Assembly (NCBI GenBank): GCA_034440635.1
Contig: JAOTON010001038.1
Span: 4,354,501-4,418,500, forward strand
From: Lepas anatifera
Taxonomy: Eukaryota; Arthropoda; Thecostraca; Lepadidae
Direction of reading: 5' to 3'
DNA length: 64,000 nt
A model generated the notes under the pieces. It saw only the letters and a list, made by a program, of their open reading frames with translations, was not told where the DNA came from and searched no databases. Shown here piece after piece: positions 48,860 to 60,569 of this stretch (position 1 is the stretch's first letter; every line of letters starts with the position of its first letter). The position numbers were made by a program, and so were the translations under genes.

Positions 48860-49095
48860 CTAAGTGGGAGCAGCCAGTTGCGTGGCTGGGTGTTTCCCTG
48901 CTGGGGTAGGCAGCGGCAGGTCTGTGCGTCGATTGCGGATCAAGAGGGTGAAGAATCGAGTGGACAAAGGTCAGCCATCCGATTGATCAGGAATGGCCAA
49001 CGCTAACGTGACAAAAAGACCCGCAACCGGTCGGGAATCGATACCAACCAAGTGGCTTTCCTGGCCGAACTGAGTGGATGATCCGGCTAGGGCGC
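48860..49095 (-). mobile_element. Possible tRNA-derived SINE
   Basis: On the minus strand GGTATCGATTCCCGACC (near 49043-49027) is a good B-box/T-arm. The upstream A-box is weak. The following body (about 160 nt) lacks an ORF. No target-site duplication was found by eye. Confidence 0.35.
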
Positions 49096-51279
49096 ACGCA
49101 AAAACATATCGTTCTCGTCGCGGTCATCTGTGTCAACAGCGTTTGACCCTATTCACGCGCCCGTTGAAGGTGTAGACAGAGCAGGGGTGGGTGCCTGGAT
49201 TAGGACGGGGATGAGTGAACGGGAGGGGTGAGGCGTTATGGGTACCGCCCGCCTGGCGTTGATTAGACGCGGGCAGGACCAGCCGCCGTATTTCTTCGCA
49301 CCAGGAGCCTCGATATGCGGCGTATTAATATAGAAGAAAGGCTGATCTATCGCCTATCGATTTCTGTTTAGTATGCGGCCCGGCGGAGGGGCGATGGCGC
49401 CGGCGAACCTGGTCGATTAACAGATGAGAGTGGGTGTGTGCGCGGTGCAGTCGGCTATACCCTCGGGGCGTCTGACTCCGGTCGTGGTTTTTATAGCTGG
49501 AGGCTGAGACCGCTCGGCAGCGCCGACGCCGCCGCAGCCGTACCGTCGCTCGAGGGCCTGTGAGTGCGCTGGTCAGTCGCCCTCCTTCCCCACCCCCTCC
49601 CCCTGAGCAGCGGCGGTCAGCTGATCGCGAGGCCGGAAGTGGGGAGGGGAGGTCGCGTGTCGAGCACCGAGGGGAGCGTGGCAGTTACGCCGCCAGATTG
49701 AGGGATGCGGCCCTGATGTGGGAGACCCCGGTGGCACTCAGCGGGGCGTCCCCTCCGCGGCCACGCTGCTCTCTGTATCGACGATTCACACACACCGTAC
49801 GCAGCAGCTAACTTGTTCCCTGAAGTTGGAGCGCTGGCGGTCCACTGGCCGGTGATTGTATGAGCTCAGGCTGCAACATTACTGCAGTAGCAAAAAGTGC
49901 AGCGAACAGCGCCATTTGCATAAGCGGATGACGCGTTTTTCGGGAGGCCGACAAATTAGCGGGACGTAAACGGGTCCCAACCAGGGCAGTGGTACATAAC
50001 CACAGAGGTGGAGCCTGGCAGGTGTACAGTGCATGGCGCCGCTACAAAGCCACCGACTCGAATGGATAAAGGTGTGCGATACCACACAACTGATCGGGCT
50101 TTGAACGGCCAAACATTAAAGAATACAGGCAATTTCTGACAGAACGCCAGAGAGTGTCCATTTATAACGAATGCAAATGATAATCGACTCGCCGGGTATC
50201 CTGTACCGTACCACGAGATACCGCTCTAAGAACAGAAACATAGCGTAGGCCCCGGGCACACCAGTTGGTTCGTGGTGCGCCTGCGTGCGTCCCGGGGGCG
50301 GTCAGGTCAGGGGCGGCAGCTCCCAGGCCGGCGGCGGTCGGCCGAGCTGTACCACATCAGAGGGAGCCGTGCTGACCATTATGTCGGAACTGGCCAGGGA
50401 CAGACTGACAAATTGCCGGTCGCCACCAGTCTGATAGACAGACGCCAGCTTAAACATTAACACGGCCGCCGCGCCGGTTGTAATTAGCGCGCACTGGGAC
50501 GGCGGCTGTGATAAATTGAACGGCGGCGCGCGGGGAGGGCAGACGACGGGTCGTGCCGCCCACGCCACCGGCGCCGGCGCCGGCTCCTGCCCTCTGGCCA
50601 GAGATGGTGTCGGACTGAGAGGTGCGTCGGAGACGTCAACGCGCCGACAGCGGAGGCTGGCGAGGTGTGACGTCACGGAGCTACTCACGCGGGCGGTAGC
50701 CACTACCGGGGCGGCCGCACTGCGGGCCGTTAGGGAGGGGAAGACTGCTGATACCGGCAAAGTGTGCTGATCCTGAGGATGGCTTAGTTTAGACCCCGGC
50801 TAACGAAGAGAGCACGCGAATGGCGGAGAGAACATTGGTTGGCGGAATCTGAGGCGCGATAATAATCTAACGGCTTACCGCGTTGCCAATGAAACATCCA
50901 GACTAAAAAAACAAATATATCGCGTAAATACGATTGCGATTTGCAACGCTCATCACTGAAACATCCACAGGAGGCGACCGTTATGATATCTGTGATGCAT
51001 CACTGCCCGATTGGACTTTCCTGGCGCGTGCGGCGCCGGAGTGACACCCTGTCACAGAACAGTGGCGCAGCTGTGGCGATCATTTTTCAGCGGCGATTGC
51101 GGCGCGACAGAGCTGGGTAATGACGCAGGGACACTGAGCTTCACAAGGACAGGGACACTTCCCGAAACCACAGCCCACCAGCTAAGCAGCCGCCAGCATA
51201 GCTATTCCAAAAGCAGCGACCACGTAAATAGACCCCGGGTGGGTCGGGGCGTCAGTAGATAGTGCTGAGAACAGAGTAT
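49096..51279. other. Intronic sequence, GC-rich in parts
   Basis: 49140-49760 and 50270-50760 are GC/CpG-rich. A possible plus-strand TATA/donor pair at 49487-49566 is listed separately. ORFs have no domain content. Confidence 0.4.
49487..49566 (+). promoter_or_regulatory. Speculative antisense promoter and first-exon donor
   Basis: TTTTTATAGC at 49488-49497 could be a TATA box; about 65 nt downstream CT|GTGAGTG (49560) fits a 5' splice site. No clear initiator motif lies at +30. It would start a transcript antisense to zfh2, inside its intron. Very tentative. Confidence 0.15.
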
Positions 51280-51529
51280 CCAGGGTGGATCCAGAGTGGG
51301 GGGACTTGCCTCCTCCATCGATCCTCGGCGCACCCAAAATGGCCGATGGCGCCCCACCCCCGAAATGTTGCTTTCCCTGCCCGGCCCCCGCAAGAATGCA
51401 AGTATCGACGCCCCCACGATAGGATTTGGCGCCTACCTGACATGTTTTACCGTCCAAAAGTGGCGCTGCCTGCCCCCGCCCCTGGTCCAAATCACGCTCC
51501 CCCATCTGCAATCCTGGATCTGCCTATGG
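51280..51529 (-). mobile_element. GGCGGATCCAGG-family repeat, copy 4
   Basis: On the minus strand it starts CATAGGCAGATCCAGGATTG at 51528, then TTGGACCAGGGGC, CGCCACTTTTGGACGGTAAA, CATGTCAGGTAGGCGCC, AAATCCTATCGTGGGGGCGT and CGATACTTGCATTCTTG, ending CTGGATCCACCCTGGA near 51280. It is the longest copy with both inverted ends and the core words. Confidence 0.8.
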
Positions 51530-52092
51530 TGTGGTTTTAACAGCATATGTTGAGCCAGTAGTGAATCGATGTCACGCGACAATGGCAAATGGCCTTGCTA
51601 AGGCGAGCAAGCGATTTACTGAAAAAGGTTGGCTCCCGATTTTGGACATTTCGACCGCTTTAAGCCCCATCCATTATCCACATCTCCTTCTGGTTTATAA
51701 ATAGGGCCTCATTCTTTCAATCAAAAATTCCGATAGTGAAATTTGGGTAACAAAGTTTGGAGGATAGGCGAGAGAACTGATAAAAAACGGAGGGCTTAAT
51801 GTTCCCGCATTCTGGGCCGCAGTCAAAAGTATCGTAAGAATAGGGCATTTAGTTTCGGTGAAGCATTTTCATCTAAGATAACTTTGCAGGAATATTCGCA
51901 TAAAATCTTCATAACCTTACCATAATGGTTTGAAGAAACACTTATAAACCCGCAAAAGAAACTGCTTCCAGCAGCATATTTAGGCACGGCAGTGATTGCA
52001 GAAATTTTGCAGAATACAGGTACTTTAAGTGGCGGGCACAAGTTACTCTTCTTCTCTTTTTTTGCTTTTTAGGGCAAGTTTCCGCAAACCTA
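51530..52092. other. Intronic spacer
   Basis: AT-rich with chance ORFs. Nothing recognised. Confidence 0.5.
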
Positions 52093-52272
52093 AGCCGTGA
52101 ACAGAGGCGGATACCAGGGAGATTTAAGGGGCTCAGGCCCCCACCCCTATCAAAATATCAGAGTGCCTATAGTAAGTGCATAGCTGGAAGCTGCCCCGAG
52201 ATGATGGCGAGGGAGGCTCCAGGCTCAAGCCCCCTAGCCCCCCCCCCCCCATTAACTGCGCCACTGGCTGTG
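52093..52272. mobile_element. Repeat with GAGGCGGATACCAGGG start and poly-C
   Basis: CAGAGGCGGATACCAGGGAG at the left resembles the GGCGGATCCAGG family start. It holds GGCTCAGGCCCCCACCCC and CTCAAGCCCCCTAGCCC with about 14 C, and ends CGCCACTGGCTGTG. It may be a related subfamily. Confidence 0.45.
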
Positions 52273-52405
52273 AAGGGCATTATCTAGAATAGTTAAACTG
52301 CTTACCGCCTCATCATTTCCAAGTTTTAGTCCCAAAGACAACTCGCTAAACTAGCACCACCCATTCGCTTCCTCGTCTGCCATCTACCATCTCTTCACCA
52401 CTAAC

Positions 52406-55106
52406 CTGTCTCATCTTCCACTTCTGTGACGGGGAAGATGGCGCTGATGTCATCCTGTCCCTGCTGTCCCTCCGCCTGGCGCTGCAGCTGCCGCAGCTGC
52501 TCCATCTGCAGGTGCTGTGGGCTGCCGATGTGCTGCAGCAGCGGCAGCTTCTGGCGCGTGGTGAAGCGGCACAGCGCACAGCTGAAGGTCCGCCGCTGCT
52601 CGGAGAGGCCAACCTCGGCACGCCGCAGGTAGCTGAAGAGCACTAGGCTGATCTCGTGCCTCTGCTGTGATGAGTGCACCTGCAACTTGTGCACGCTGTT
52701 GGTGAAGAAGTCGCAGAGGTTGCAGCGCAGCTGCACTGGGTTTGTCACGTTCAGGTAACGCAGCTTCCACTCGTTAGCTTCGCCGCCCTCGAAGATGTGG
52801 TTGAGATGCTGCAGCTTCTGCAGGTGCTTGTCAGTCTTGCAGTGCAGCTGGAAGTTGGCTTTCAGGTTGGTCTTGTAGGAGCAGAGGCGGCAGACGGAGC
52901 TGCCGCCGGCCACGATCGTGACGTCAGCATCGCGCGGCTGGCTGCGATCGCGGCTCAGGTGGCGCACCAGTTCCTCCACGGAGTCACAGGAGAAACAGGA
53001 GCACGTGCAGCAGCTGAACACGTGTGCCGGGTTCGTATCCTGGGGCTCCTGCGGTGGCTCCAGCCGCTCCTGCATCAGCTGTTCCAGCGGGTGATGCTCG
53101 CGATGCTGAAGAGCAGCTGGTGGTAGCTGGCCTGCCGCCATCATCTGGAACATCATTGCCTGGTTGAACGCGAGGTCAGCGAGGGCCGCCTCAGGTCCTC
53201 CGGCCCCGGCACCTCCACTCGCCATCTTCTCAGCTCCGAGCAGGGCCGCCTGGAACTGCATCATCGCGGCGGGATCGAATCCTCCCTGCATTTGAGCCTG
53301 AAGCGCCGATAGCTGGTGCATCTGCTTCACGTTCTGCTGCATCACCATGATGTTGTGCGTGTGCTTCTCGCTCGTCATGTGGATGCGCAGGTTGCGCGCC
53401 ACGTTCGTCTCGTAGTTGCACACGTCGCAGCGGAAGGTTTGCTTTGGCTTGGCAGGGAGCGGGGAGACCTGGATGGGCGAACGGCTCTGGGGCGTGGCAC
53501 TGGAGCCGTGGCTGGAGGGTGGCCGCTGCTGGTCGCGCGGTACGCCGCCGTTCTGCAGCTCCTGCATGTTGTTCAGGTGCTTATCCGACTGCATGTGAAT
53601 GCTGAGGTTGCCCTTAGTGGTGGTGGAGTAGTTACAAACCTCGCAGCGGTACGGCTTGTAGCCACATGTGTACGTTTCCCCTCGAGCGAGCCGGGGATGC
53701 TGCTGACTCGTGATGCAGTAAATACAGGTGGTCTCACTGTCTGGATGTTTTTCTTTCATATGAATCTCGAGAGTTTCATGGTACTTGTAATGCCAGTTGC
53801 ACTTGGGGCACTTGAGCGTCTTGCACGAGTTGCGCGAGTGCATCATGGCCATCTGGCCGCCGAGCGAGCGCGTGAAGCTCATGATCTGGTCGCACTCGAT
53901 GCACTCCTCGTCTGCCGGGCGTCCGCTCATGTGCTGCGGGCAGGCGCCGATCGTCGTGCCCGTCACCGTCGAGGTCGACGCTGGAACGGAGAAAGTCGGT
54001 GACGACGCGTCCCCGGATGCAGGAGGGCCCGAGCTGACGGACCATTCGCTTGGCGCTGAGACGCCCGAGGGCGGCGGCGGAGGAGGCAGCAGGGACGCAC
54101 TGGGTTTTACACTTACTTTCATACTTAAATCTACTCCGGCACTGGTGCTAGGAACATTTGGGAGATAAACTTGAGCTCTACGATTATCACTCGTTTCCAG
54201 ATTGTCTTTTGATTCCGCCGCCGTCGACACCGGCATCTGTAACGACATTGGTGAGGACGTCATGCCCGTCGTCACTGGCGCTGCGTTGGAACCCTCCGAC
54301 GGTCTCTGAACGGTCTCGTCGTGCGACCGTCTCTCAGCGGGTGGCGTCATCGGCTCTAAGAATGACACGCTCGGCCTACGTTCTGTCCCAAGCGTTACCA
54401 AAATCGCCGACGTGTTCTTCTGCGTCAGAATGTTCCTCTCCTCTTCACTAAGCGACACGCCATGGTCGCACACAGCGTGCGACACAAACGTCTTCACCGA
54501 CCCAAACGACAACTTACACACAAAACACATAAGGATAGGCTTGATAGGAACCGTCGAGTAGTCCACCAGAGGCAGCCGCAGCTTGCTGTCTGCGGCGACT
54601 TCGGTGTTATTACCATCACCAGCTGCGTTCTCATCATCCCTCACGCTAAACACACGATAGCTGTGCACGATAGGAACTTCTGGAATGCGCTTCTCCAGCA
54701 GCATGTTGGCGTACGCCTGGCCGTACAGCGCCGAGTACAGCGCTGGGCTGCGGCTGATGTAGAAGGCGGAGGCGATCTTCGGCACCACCATGGCGGCGCT
54801 GTCACTGCCCCTGCTGTCCACGATGCTGCCTGGCTCTGTTGTCATCGGCAGGTCCTCGTCGCCGGTGTCGATGATGTAGGCCGAGCCGTCCGGGTTGTAG
54901 ACGATCTTACCGTCGAAGCGTTCGACGTCCGCCTGGGCGGCGCTGCCGGTGGCAGTGGCGGTGGCGGTGGCGGCGGCTGGCCGGCCCGGCTCGGGGGGCG
55001 CCGGGGACGTCACCAGAGGCTCTTCGGTGGGCGACATCTCCGTCTGGGCGGGGGCGGGGGCGGGGGCGGGTGCGTGGTCGCTAGTGTCGCCGGTGCTGGC
55101 GCTCAT
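52406..55106 (-). CDS. zfh2: Zinc finger homeobox protein (zfh2/ZFHX3-4 family), N-terminal coding exon
   Basis: N-terminal 900 residues of a large nuclear transcription factor. The ATG at 55106 has a good context (GTCGCC before it), and an in-frame TAG at 55130-55128 lies inside the same exon, which fixes the start. C2H2 fingers are at about residues 194-215, 402-423, 433-454, 488-510, 560-582, 739-761, 795-817 and 843-865, with a degenerate one near 699-716. The stretch around residues 428-515, including CPKCNWHYKYHETLEIHM and CNYSTTTKGNLSIHMQSDKH, is a family hallmark of ZFHX3/ZFHX4/zfh2. Low-complexity tracts are Ala-Pro (12-20), Thr-Ala (46-53) and Pro (341-346). The exon ends at GAGACAG|GTTAGT, in phase 1; read-through would hit a stop immediately. 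The next exon, across a 7.3 kb intron, starts with a compatible phase. Family members regulate neuronal and appendage development; that role here is inferred from the family. Confidence 0.93.
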
Positions 55107-55157
55107 GGCGACGGGCGTCGCGGGATGCTACGGGTGCGGCGACGTCGACGGCAGCAT
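55107..55157 (-). other. 5'UTR part of the zfh2 start-codon exon, with splice acceptor and nine-codon uORF
   Basis: On the minus strand CCTGTTACAG at 55167-55158 is a good 3' splice site, so the exon probably starts at 55157. The first three exon bases are ATG, opening a nine-codon ORF that ends at TAG 55130-55128, in frame with and 21 nt before the main ATG. At least one 5' non-coding exon must lie upstream; none was identified. Confidence 0.6.
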
Positions 55158-57950
55158 CTGTAACAGGGACACGGGTGTCAGTCAGGTGCCGAGTTTGTGG
55201 CGATGGCGCCAGATGCTCGGATGCATCCGTTCGCGTGATGAGTGACATCATGAGCACGTAGTGATAATTACACGATGAGTAGCCTGCTACATGGTACATT
55301 ACACTTGCCTGAAAACCTGATAGATACAACTGGGTAAGCCACGTAGCTTGGTAAATTTAAAGCCATTACGAACAAAAAACTCGCACTCAAAAGGCCCCGC
55401 CATCACACAACACTTGTGCGCACACTATACAGTTGTACCTACAGGGTGAGGAATGACAGCTCGGCTGTTTTACTTGATAGCCCTTTCAAGCAGACGCACG
55501 TCCTGTTTTGCACGTTACATGCATATGTTATACACTGCGCCAGCCCTCTGTGGGTAATCAGAGTGTTTTTACCGAGTCAGCCAGGAGCCACCTGGTGCAC
55601 TAAACACTCTCATTTGCACCACTAAGTTACGCTCAGCCCCCATATCTACTGGCAGCAACGGTGCGTGGATTAGAGATGAAAAACATGCACTGCCATTTTC
55701 AAAGAAAAGGAACCCCATGGTAACATTCTATTGGGGCAGTCTTGACTTCTTTCCTTGCTCGCTCGTGTAAGGTATAAAGTGAGAGCAGTCCACTAGATGG
55801 GTCACATTTTCGCCTCCAAATGTGACTGGCCGGCATCGTGACCACAGCCCACGCCTAAATTCTTAATTCGGCCCGATTAGAGCCATTATAAACGGCCACC
55901 ACCATTTATAAATATGGGAATCGCACGGCTGAAGCGCGGCCTTCGCAACGCTATTATCCAACAAAGGTGGCACTTAATTAACGTCCAAAACAATTACTTT
56001 AATTGGTCGTCTTTTTCTGAGGCGCGCCGCCGCGTCACGGCTGGGAATTGGACTGGTTTGGCGCCAACGGAAAAACGGCGCGCCCTGGACTAGGAAGCCG
56101 ACTCGGTTGCATGTTGGCCACACACGCAAGGCAATGGATGCTATAGCGGCCAATCTCAACTATGGCGCCACCATACATAATACAGAAGGGCCAAATTGAC
56201 AGTGACGGCGGGAACACGCGAGCCTGGCTCTCCAGGAGCTGGCGGCCGGTCTCCAGAGGTCTCTCTGAGGTGAGCGCGAACATCGGGCGGGCGTGTCATG
56301 ACATCCTCGTTAATGTCACCGATCCCAACCACACGTGTCGCGTTCTTGACGAATAGATTTGTGCGGTGTTGGCGTGTTTTGAAGGATGAGGCCACTTTAA
56401 ACTGCTGCCTCCAAGTTTAAGGAGGCACATGGCCGTAATGTCACCCATATAGCAAACAAGGTAGAGTGTGCTATTCGTCGCCGGGTGCTCCATTTACCGA
56501 CACCGGCTTGGAGTGGTATCGCTTGCCGTCGCTACCACCACTGACGTTGCCTCCTCCGCCGCCGTTGCCTCCTCCTCCTCCACCGTCACCTCCTCCACCG
56601 CCGTCACTACCTCCGCCGTCGCAGCTCCGCACCGACGCGGTGAGGGGGCGGCGAAAACAAAGGTTTCCGGCCGTCACCCCAGACGCCGTATTGTTGGCTT
56701 GTAATTGTGGCATTGTTCTCAGGTGACACTTGACTTCACTTTGTGGGTAAACACGGAACAAGCTGCGGTAGTTGTGTGCGAAAACTAAGCACCGCGGAAA
56801 TCGCTATAGCTGCTGAACGCTTGTCGAAGCTAAGGCCTCAGCCGAGAATCGGGTTCCAAGAGAGTTAGGGGATTATCTGGAAACAAAGCATTGCGGGAAT
56901 CTATAGAAACAAAGGGTAATTTGGCACGTTTCTCATAGCTAAGCCTCAACTCCCGTGTTGCATCAGCAATGCCAGCGCCGCACACGTGAGATGCCCCACC
57001 TTTACTGTGAACGGGTCGCTCTCAGTAACGGGTGGGTGGAACGTTTATGGCACCTTCTTGGTCCCACAATAGTCGCGTTAGACACAGTAAATCTTCAGGA
57101 TGGAGCAATACCTATAAAAAAGATTCCATACAGGTAGGGACGTATCGTACGTTATGTATATTAATTCACTCAACTCAAATTAGCTTATAAGTGACATACA
57201 GATCAGGAAATTGCTTCCCCAGGCCCTCTTGAGATGTAAATACCACACGGTGGATACTACATTGCTTGACAAGTTACTCTGTCGTTTAATTTCACTGATC
57301 TATCAGAGAAAGAGGAACGAGTCAAACCCAGTGCAGAGTGCAATAGAGTGGCATAGCTGCTCATGATGTTCCGTGCGCTTTAGAAAAGACCTGGGGGTCT
57401 GGTCTTCAATTAAAAAAGAAAAATTATTTCGGTCAAATCGACAAAAAAATCGGCAACTTTTATTGGAAGCCAGTGTGGAAGGCAGCAATGAGCCCACATC
57501 TGATAAGTATTTGTTTTTCTAGAAAGGAAAGGTTCTTGTCAGCAGTGGGTTAAAGATTGACTGGCCTCTTCACTACTGTACCGGTTGCGACGTTTAAGAA
57601 TGGCTCTCGAAATACGTTTTCATTGGCAACTATTCCAACTGCTACACAAGGGTTAAGACACCCGACAGGCGATTCTCACGTCTTATTCCTTTCTCTCTCC
57701 TTTGGTTGGTGCTGGAATCCACGTCATCTTACATCACGGTCGCTGTACATCTGCGGCGTGATGTGTGACGTCACTGGGAGTCGCCAGCCCTGGGTGGCCG
57801 GTGAAGGAGGTGGCTGGGCCATAAAATGCCACCCCACCAGACGCCGGCCGTGCCCACACCCGCCGCCGCCGGCGCGCCCATTCATACCCCCTCCCCCCAC
57901 CACTGCAGTAAAACGGCGGCACCAGAGCCAGCTCCCGGTGTCCCCTCCCG
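55158..57950. other. Upstream/5' intronic region of zfh2
   Basis: 55850-56010 has TTCTTAATTCGG, CCGATTAGAGCC, CATTATAAACGG, CATTTATAAATATGGG, CACTTAATTAACG and CAATTACTTTAATTGG: a candidate enhancer or promoter (TATAAAT on either strand). 56535-56640 is a (CCTCCGCCG)-like imperfect repeat. No 5' exon could be identified. Confidence 0.35.
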
Positions 57951-58219
57951 CATAGGCGGATCCAGCGGGTCCACTGAGAGGGGCACTCTGGCGAGGGGCT
58001 CGGATTGGGTCTGCTGCGGGCGCCATTCGAGCCTGGATGGGTCATGATTTAAAGTGTAACATCACAGGCATGCCAAATTGCATGGTGGGGCGTCAGTACT
58101 CGCAACTTGTGGAGGAAGGGGAGGAGGGATGCTGCATTCCCAGGGGCAACGGGGCATGGTATGTGGGGGCACGTTAGGTGGGTCGATTGGGGGACACCTG
58201 CCCCCTGGATCCGCCTATG
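57951..58219. mobile_element. GGCGGATCCAGG-family repeat, copy 5, with perfect inverted ends
   Basis: CATAGGCGGATCCAG at 57951-57965 and its exact reverse complement at 58205-58219. The interior has GGGGCACTCTGGCGAGGGGC and GGGGCGTCAGTACTCGCAAC, matching the family only in part. No ORF with domain content, so non-autonomous. Confidence 0.78.
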
Positions 58220-60569
58220 CCGGCCTTGCCTGACGGGAGATGGGAACTGAGGCGCTGCATCCTTCACCTGTAGCCGGAACGGCGTTGGCGTGTAATGCCA
58301 TCGTGCAGGACCCCAGATCCTAAATAGAGAGGTTCTGTTGCGTGTACGCACAATTGTGATATATAAAGGTACACATGCCAAAAAATACAAAAAACTCGAC
58401 AGAAATGTTAAGAGACGCAGCTAAGAAATGAACGGTTACGAGTTTAGGCTGTCTTTGTCATAAAACTGTATCGAAGAGGTGAGCGGGCGATCTCGGTATG
58501 CATATCTAGAGCTTCCAGTGGAAATGATTTCTTCTCAGGGTTCGGTGATCAGACACAACATTGAATGTGTACACACACTAAACTAGCAAGTTCTGCGATT
58601 CGCTGGACGATTTCGTGATGGTAAATCATTCAAAAGTGTAGCTATACTCTGCGCCATTGAAACTGTCCCCATTGCTGCCAGCGTCGAGGTTTCTCCCAGG
58701 CTCTACGCGACGGTGAGACAGACCGTTCAGGTGACACCACAGTGGAACCCATCACGGCGACTGGGCGCTCAAGGTCACCCCCTCTCCTCCGCCCCAGCCG
58801 CGCCGCCGTGTGAGGTACCGGCGCGCGCGGGCGCGAACAATTAAACCCAGCGACAATTAAAGCTGGCCGGCTCTGTTTCCCGGGGCTCTGTCTCAGCGCC
58901 GTGGACGGTGGTTTAGACACAGAGACAGCGTCCAACTGCCTGCCCCCGCGGACCTGGTGGGCTGGCTCGGCCCACCGTCAAATCAGGCACCGGCACTTCT
59001 CACTAAATCAAAGAAACTTACCAAAAATTGCTTTAGTTACGTTTGGAATGCTTGTTAATTTCTTTTAAATAAACAGGCTGCCGCTTTCTGCAGTCTGGTT
59101 GGATTCTAAGGATGCTCGGTGTATACATTCTATGGATATTTTTGTCATCACCTCACCGTATAATTCCACGCCCATCTCATTGGCGATGATTGGGGCGAGG
59201 CCCCGGGCGGGAATGCGTCAGCTAATGAGCGAGATGGGCACAGCCAGACGCAGAAACGCCAGCCTGCGCAGGGCGCAAACGGGCCACGGCAGGCAGTAAA
59301 CGCCGCCAAAGTGGGAAATGGGCCTCAACGTGGGACGAAAATATCATGCAGTCATCCAAAGGAGGACCCAGGGATAGGGGAGGAAGGCACTTGCTCCCAA
59401 CCGTGCAGTTTTTAGTACTTTCTAAAAAACACTCTTTTATACCCTTGCACTATCCCTCCCCTAAAAAACACTAGTCCAGATTCAGCGATGTGCAGTCATT
59501 AGCCAGCAAGTATAAAATCAAGTTTGTTTTCGCTGCTTGAGCTTGAGCGGCAGGACACACTGCCGCCCTGCCCCGGTTGTCGCCAGCGGCGTGCGACCCG
59601 GTGACCACGGCGGCTCCCGGCTTGCACACGCCCGCCTGCCGCCGGCCGTCCTGCGCCGAATGAATGGAACGTCGCTGGCGGCGGCTGGAACGACGTTCCA
59701 GCAGCGCTCGGCCGTGGGAGAGGGGCTACATACGGGTGCACAACACCCGCATGAACTCGCGACCGCAGCCATCGAACCTGGACAGACCAAAATCTGTCAC
59801 GTACGCTTGATGCGTGTATGCAACATCCGATGACTTCCATTGGAGACAGCTCGACATCAGAGAGTACCTACACAGGAAACGCCTCTCAAGCGAATATTCC
59901 GACCAGCTGGCACTGCAGCGCACATGGGCCCTAAATGCCTCCGTCCGTGGCCAATATTACTTTTCGTGGAAAACTCCTTCGCAATACCGCAAATTCCCCC
60001 GATTTTTGAACAAAGGAGCTCATTTGACAGACAATTGAACAGCACATAAAACTTGCATTCGACATATAGGTTTTATTTTACATAGGTGTAATCAGGACAG
60101 TGAAAAGAGGGGCATTTGGAGCAACTTAATCCAGCCCGAGGTGTCCGTAAAATATTTTGCAGATGTTGTCGTGGCGCCATGAGTTGTGACCGAATTGTAG
60201 TTTGAAACACTGCAAACAATAAACATTTAATCCATGAACAACGATACAGAAATCTTGGTCTGCCATACATTCATAAGCGTCACCACGAACAACAAAACGG
60301 GAGGCATCATAAATGTGTATTTGAGCTTGGTTTTTCTTTCTAAGCCAGCTTTTTGGTATAACTGTAACACTTTTTCTGCATGGGAATGTTCTATTATAAC
60401 CGGTATTCGAGTGATTATTAACAACCACACTGGAGAGGGGTCCGACATTAACGCGCACAGGATGGGGAGCTGGTAAGCCCCCTGAGATATCGGAAACTTA
60501 GAGGCTTAAGAAATGCCGATTAGGGGTTGGCTATGGTGATCTACATCATAGCTAATTTTCATTGATCTA
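58220..60569. other. Non-coding, nothing firmly recognised
   Basis: 59358-59480 (GGAGGACCCAGGGATAGGGG ... CCCCTAAAAAACACTAGTCC) looks repeat-like. Two internal TTCTAAAAAACACT-type words recur. The rest shows only chance ORFs. Confidence 0.4.

Larger units (their letters stand above)
45067..52405 (-). other. zfh2 intron between the two coding exons (7,339 nt)
   Basis: Bounded by donor GTTAGT (52405-52400) and acceptor TGCTCTGTTGCCAG (ending 45067). Both flanking exon ends are phase 1 and the reading frame joins cleanly. The intron contains a 24-bp palindrome, a tRNA-like repeat, one GGCGGATCCAGG element, a poly-C-bearing repeat and a possible antisense promoter, listed separately. Confidence 0.85.

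Noticed and set aside
54462..55163. 233-residue plus-strand ORF
   Set aside because: It is the antisense shadow of the zfh2 N-terminal exon, with low-complexity Gly/Val/Arg content.
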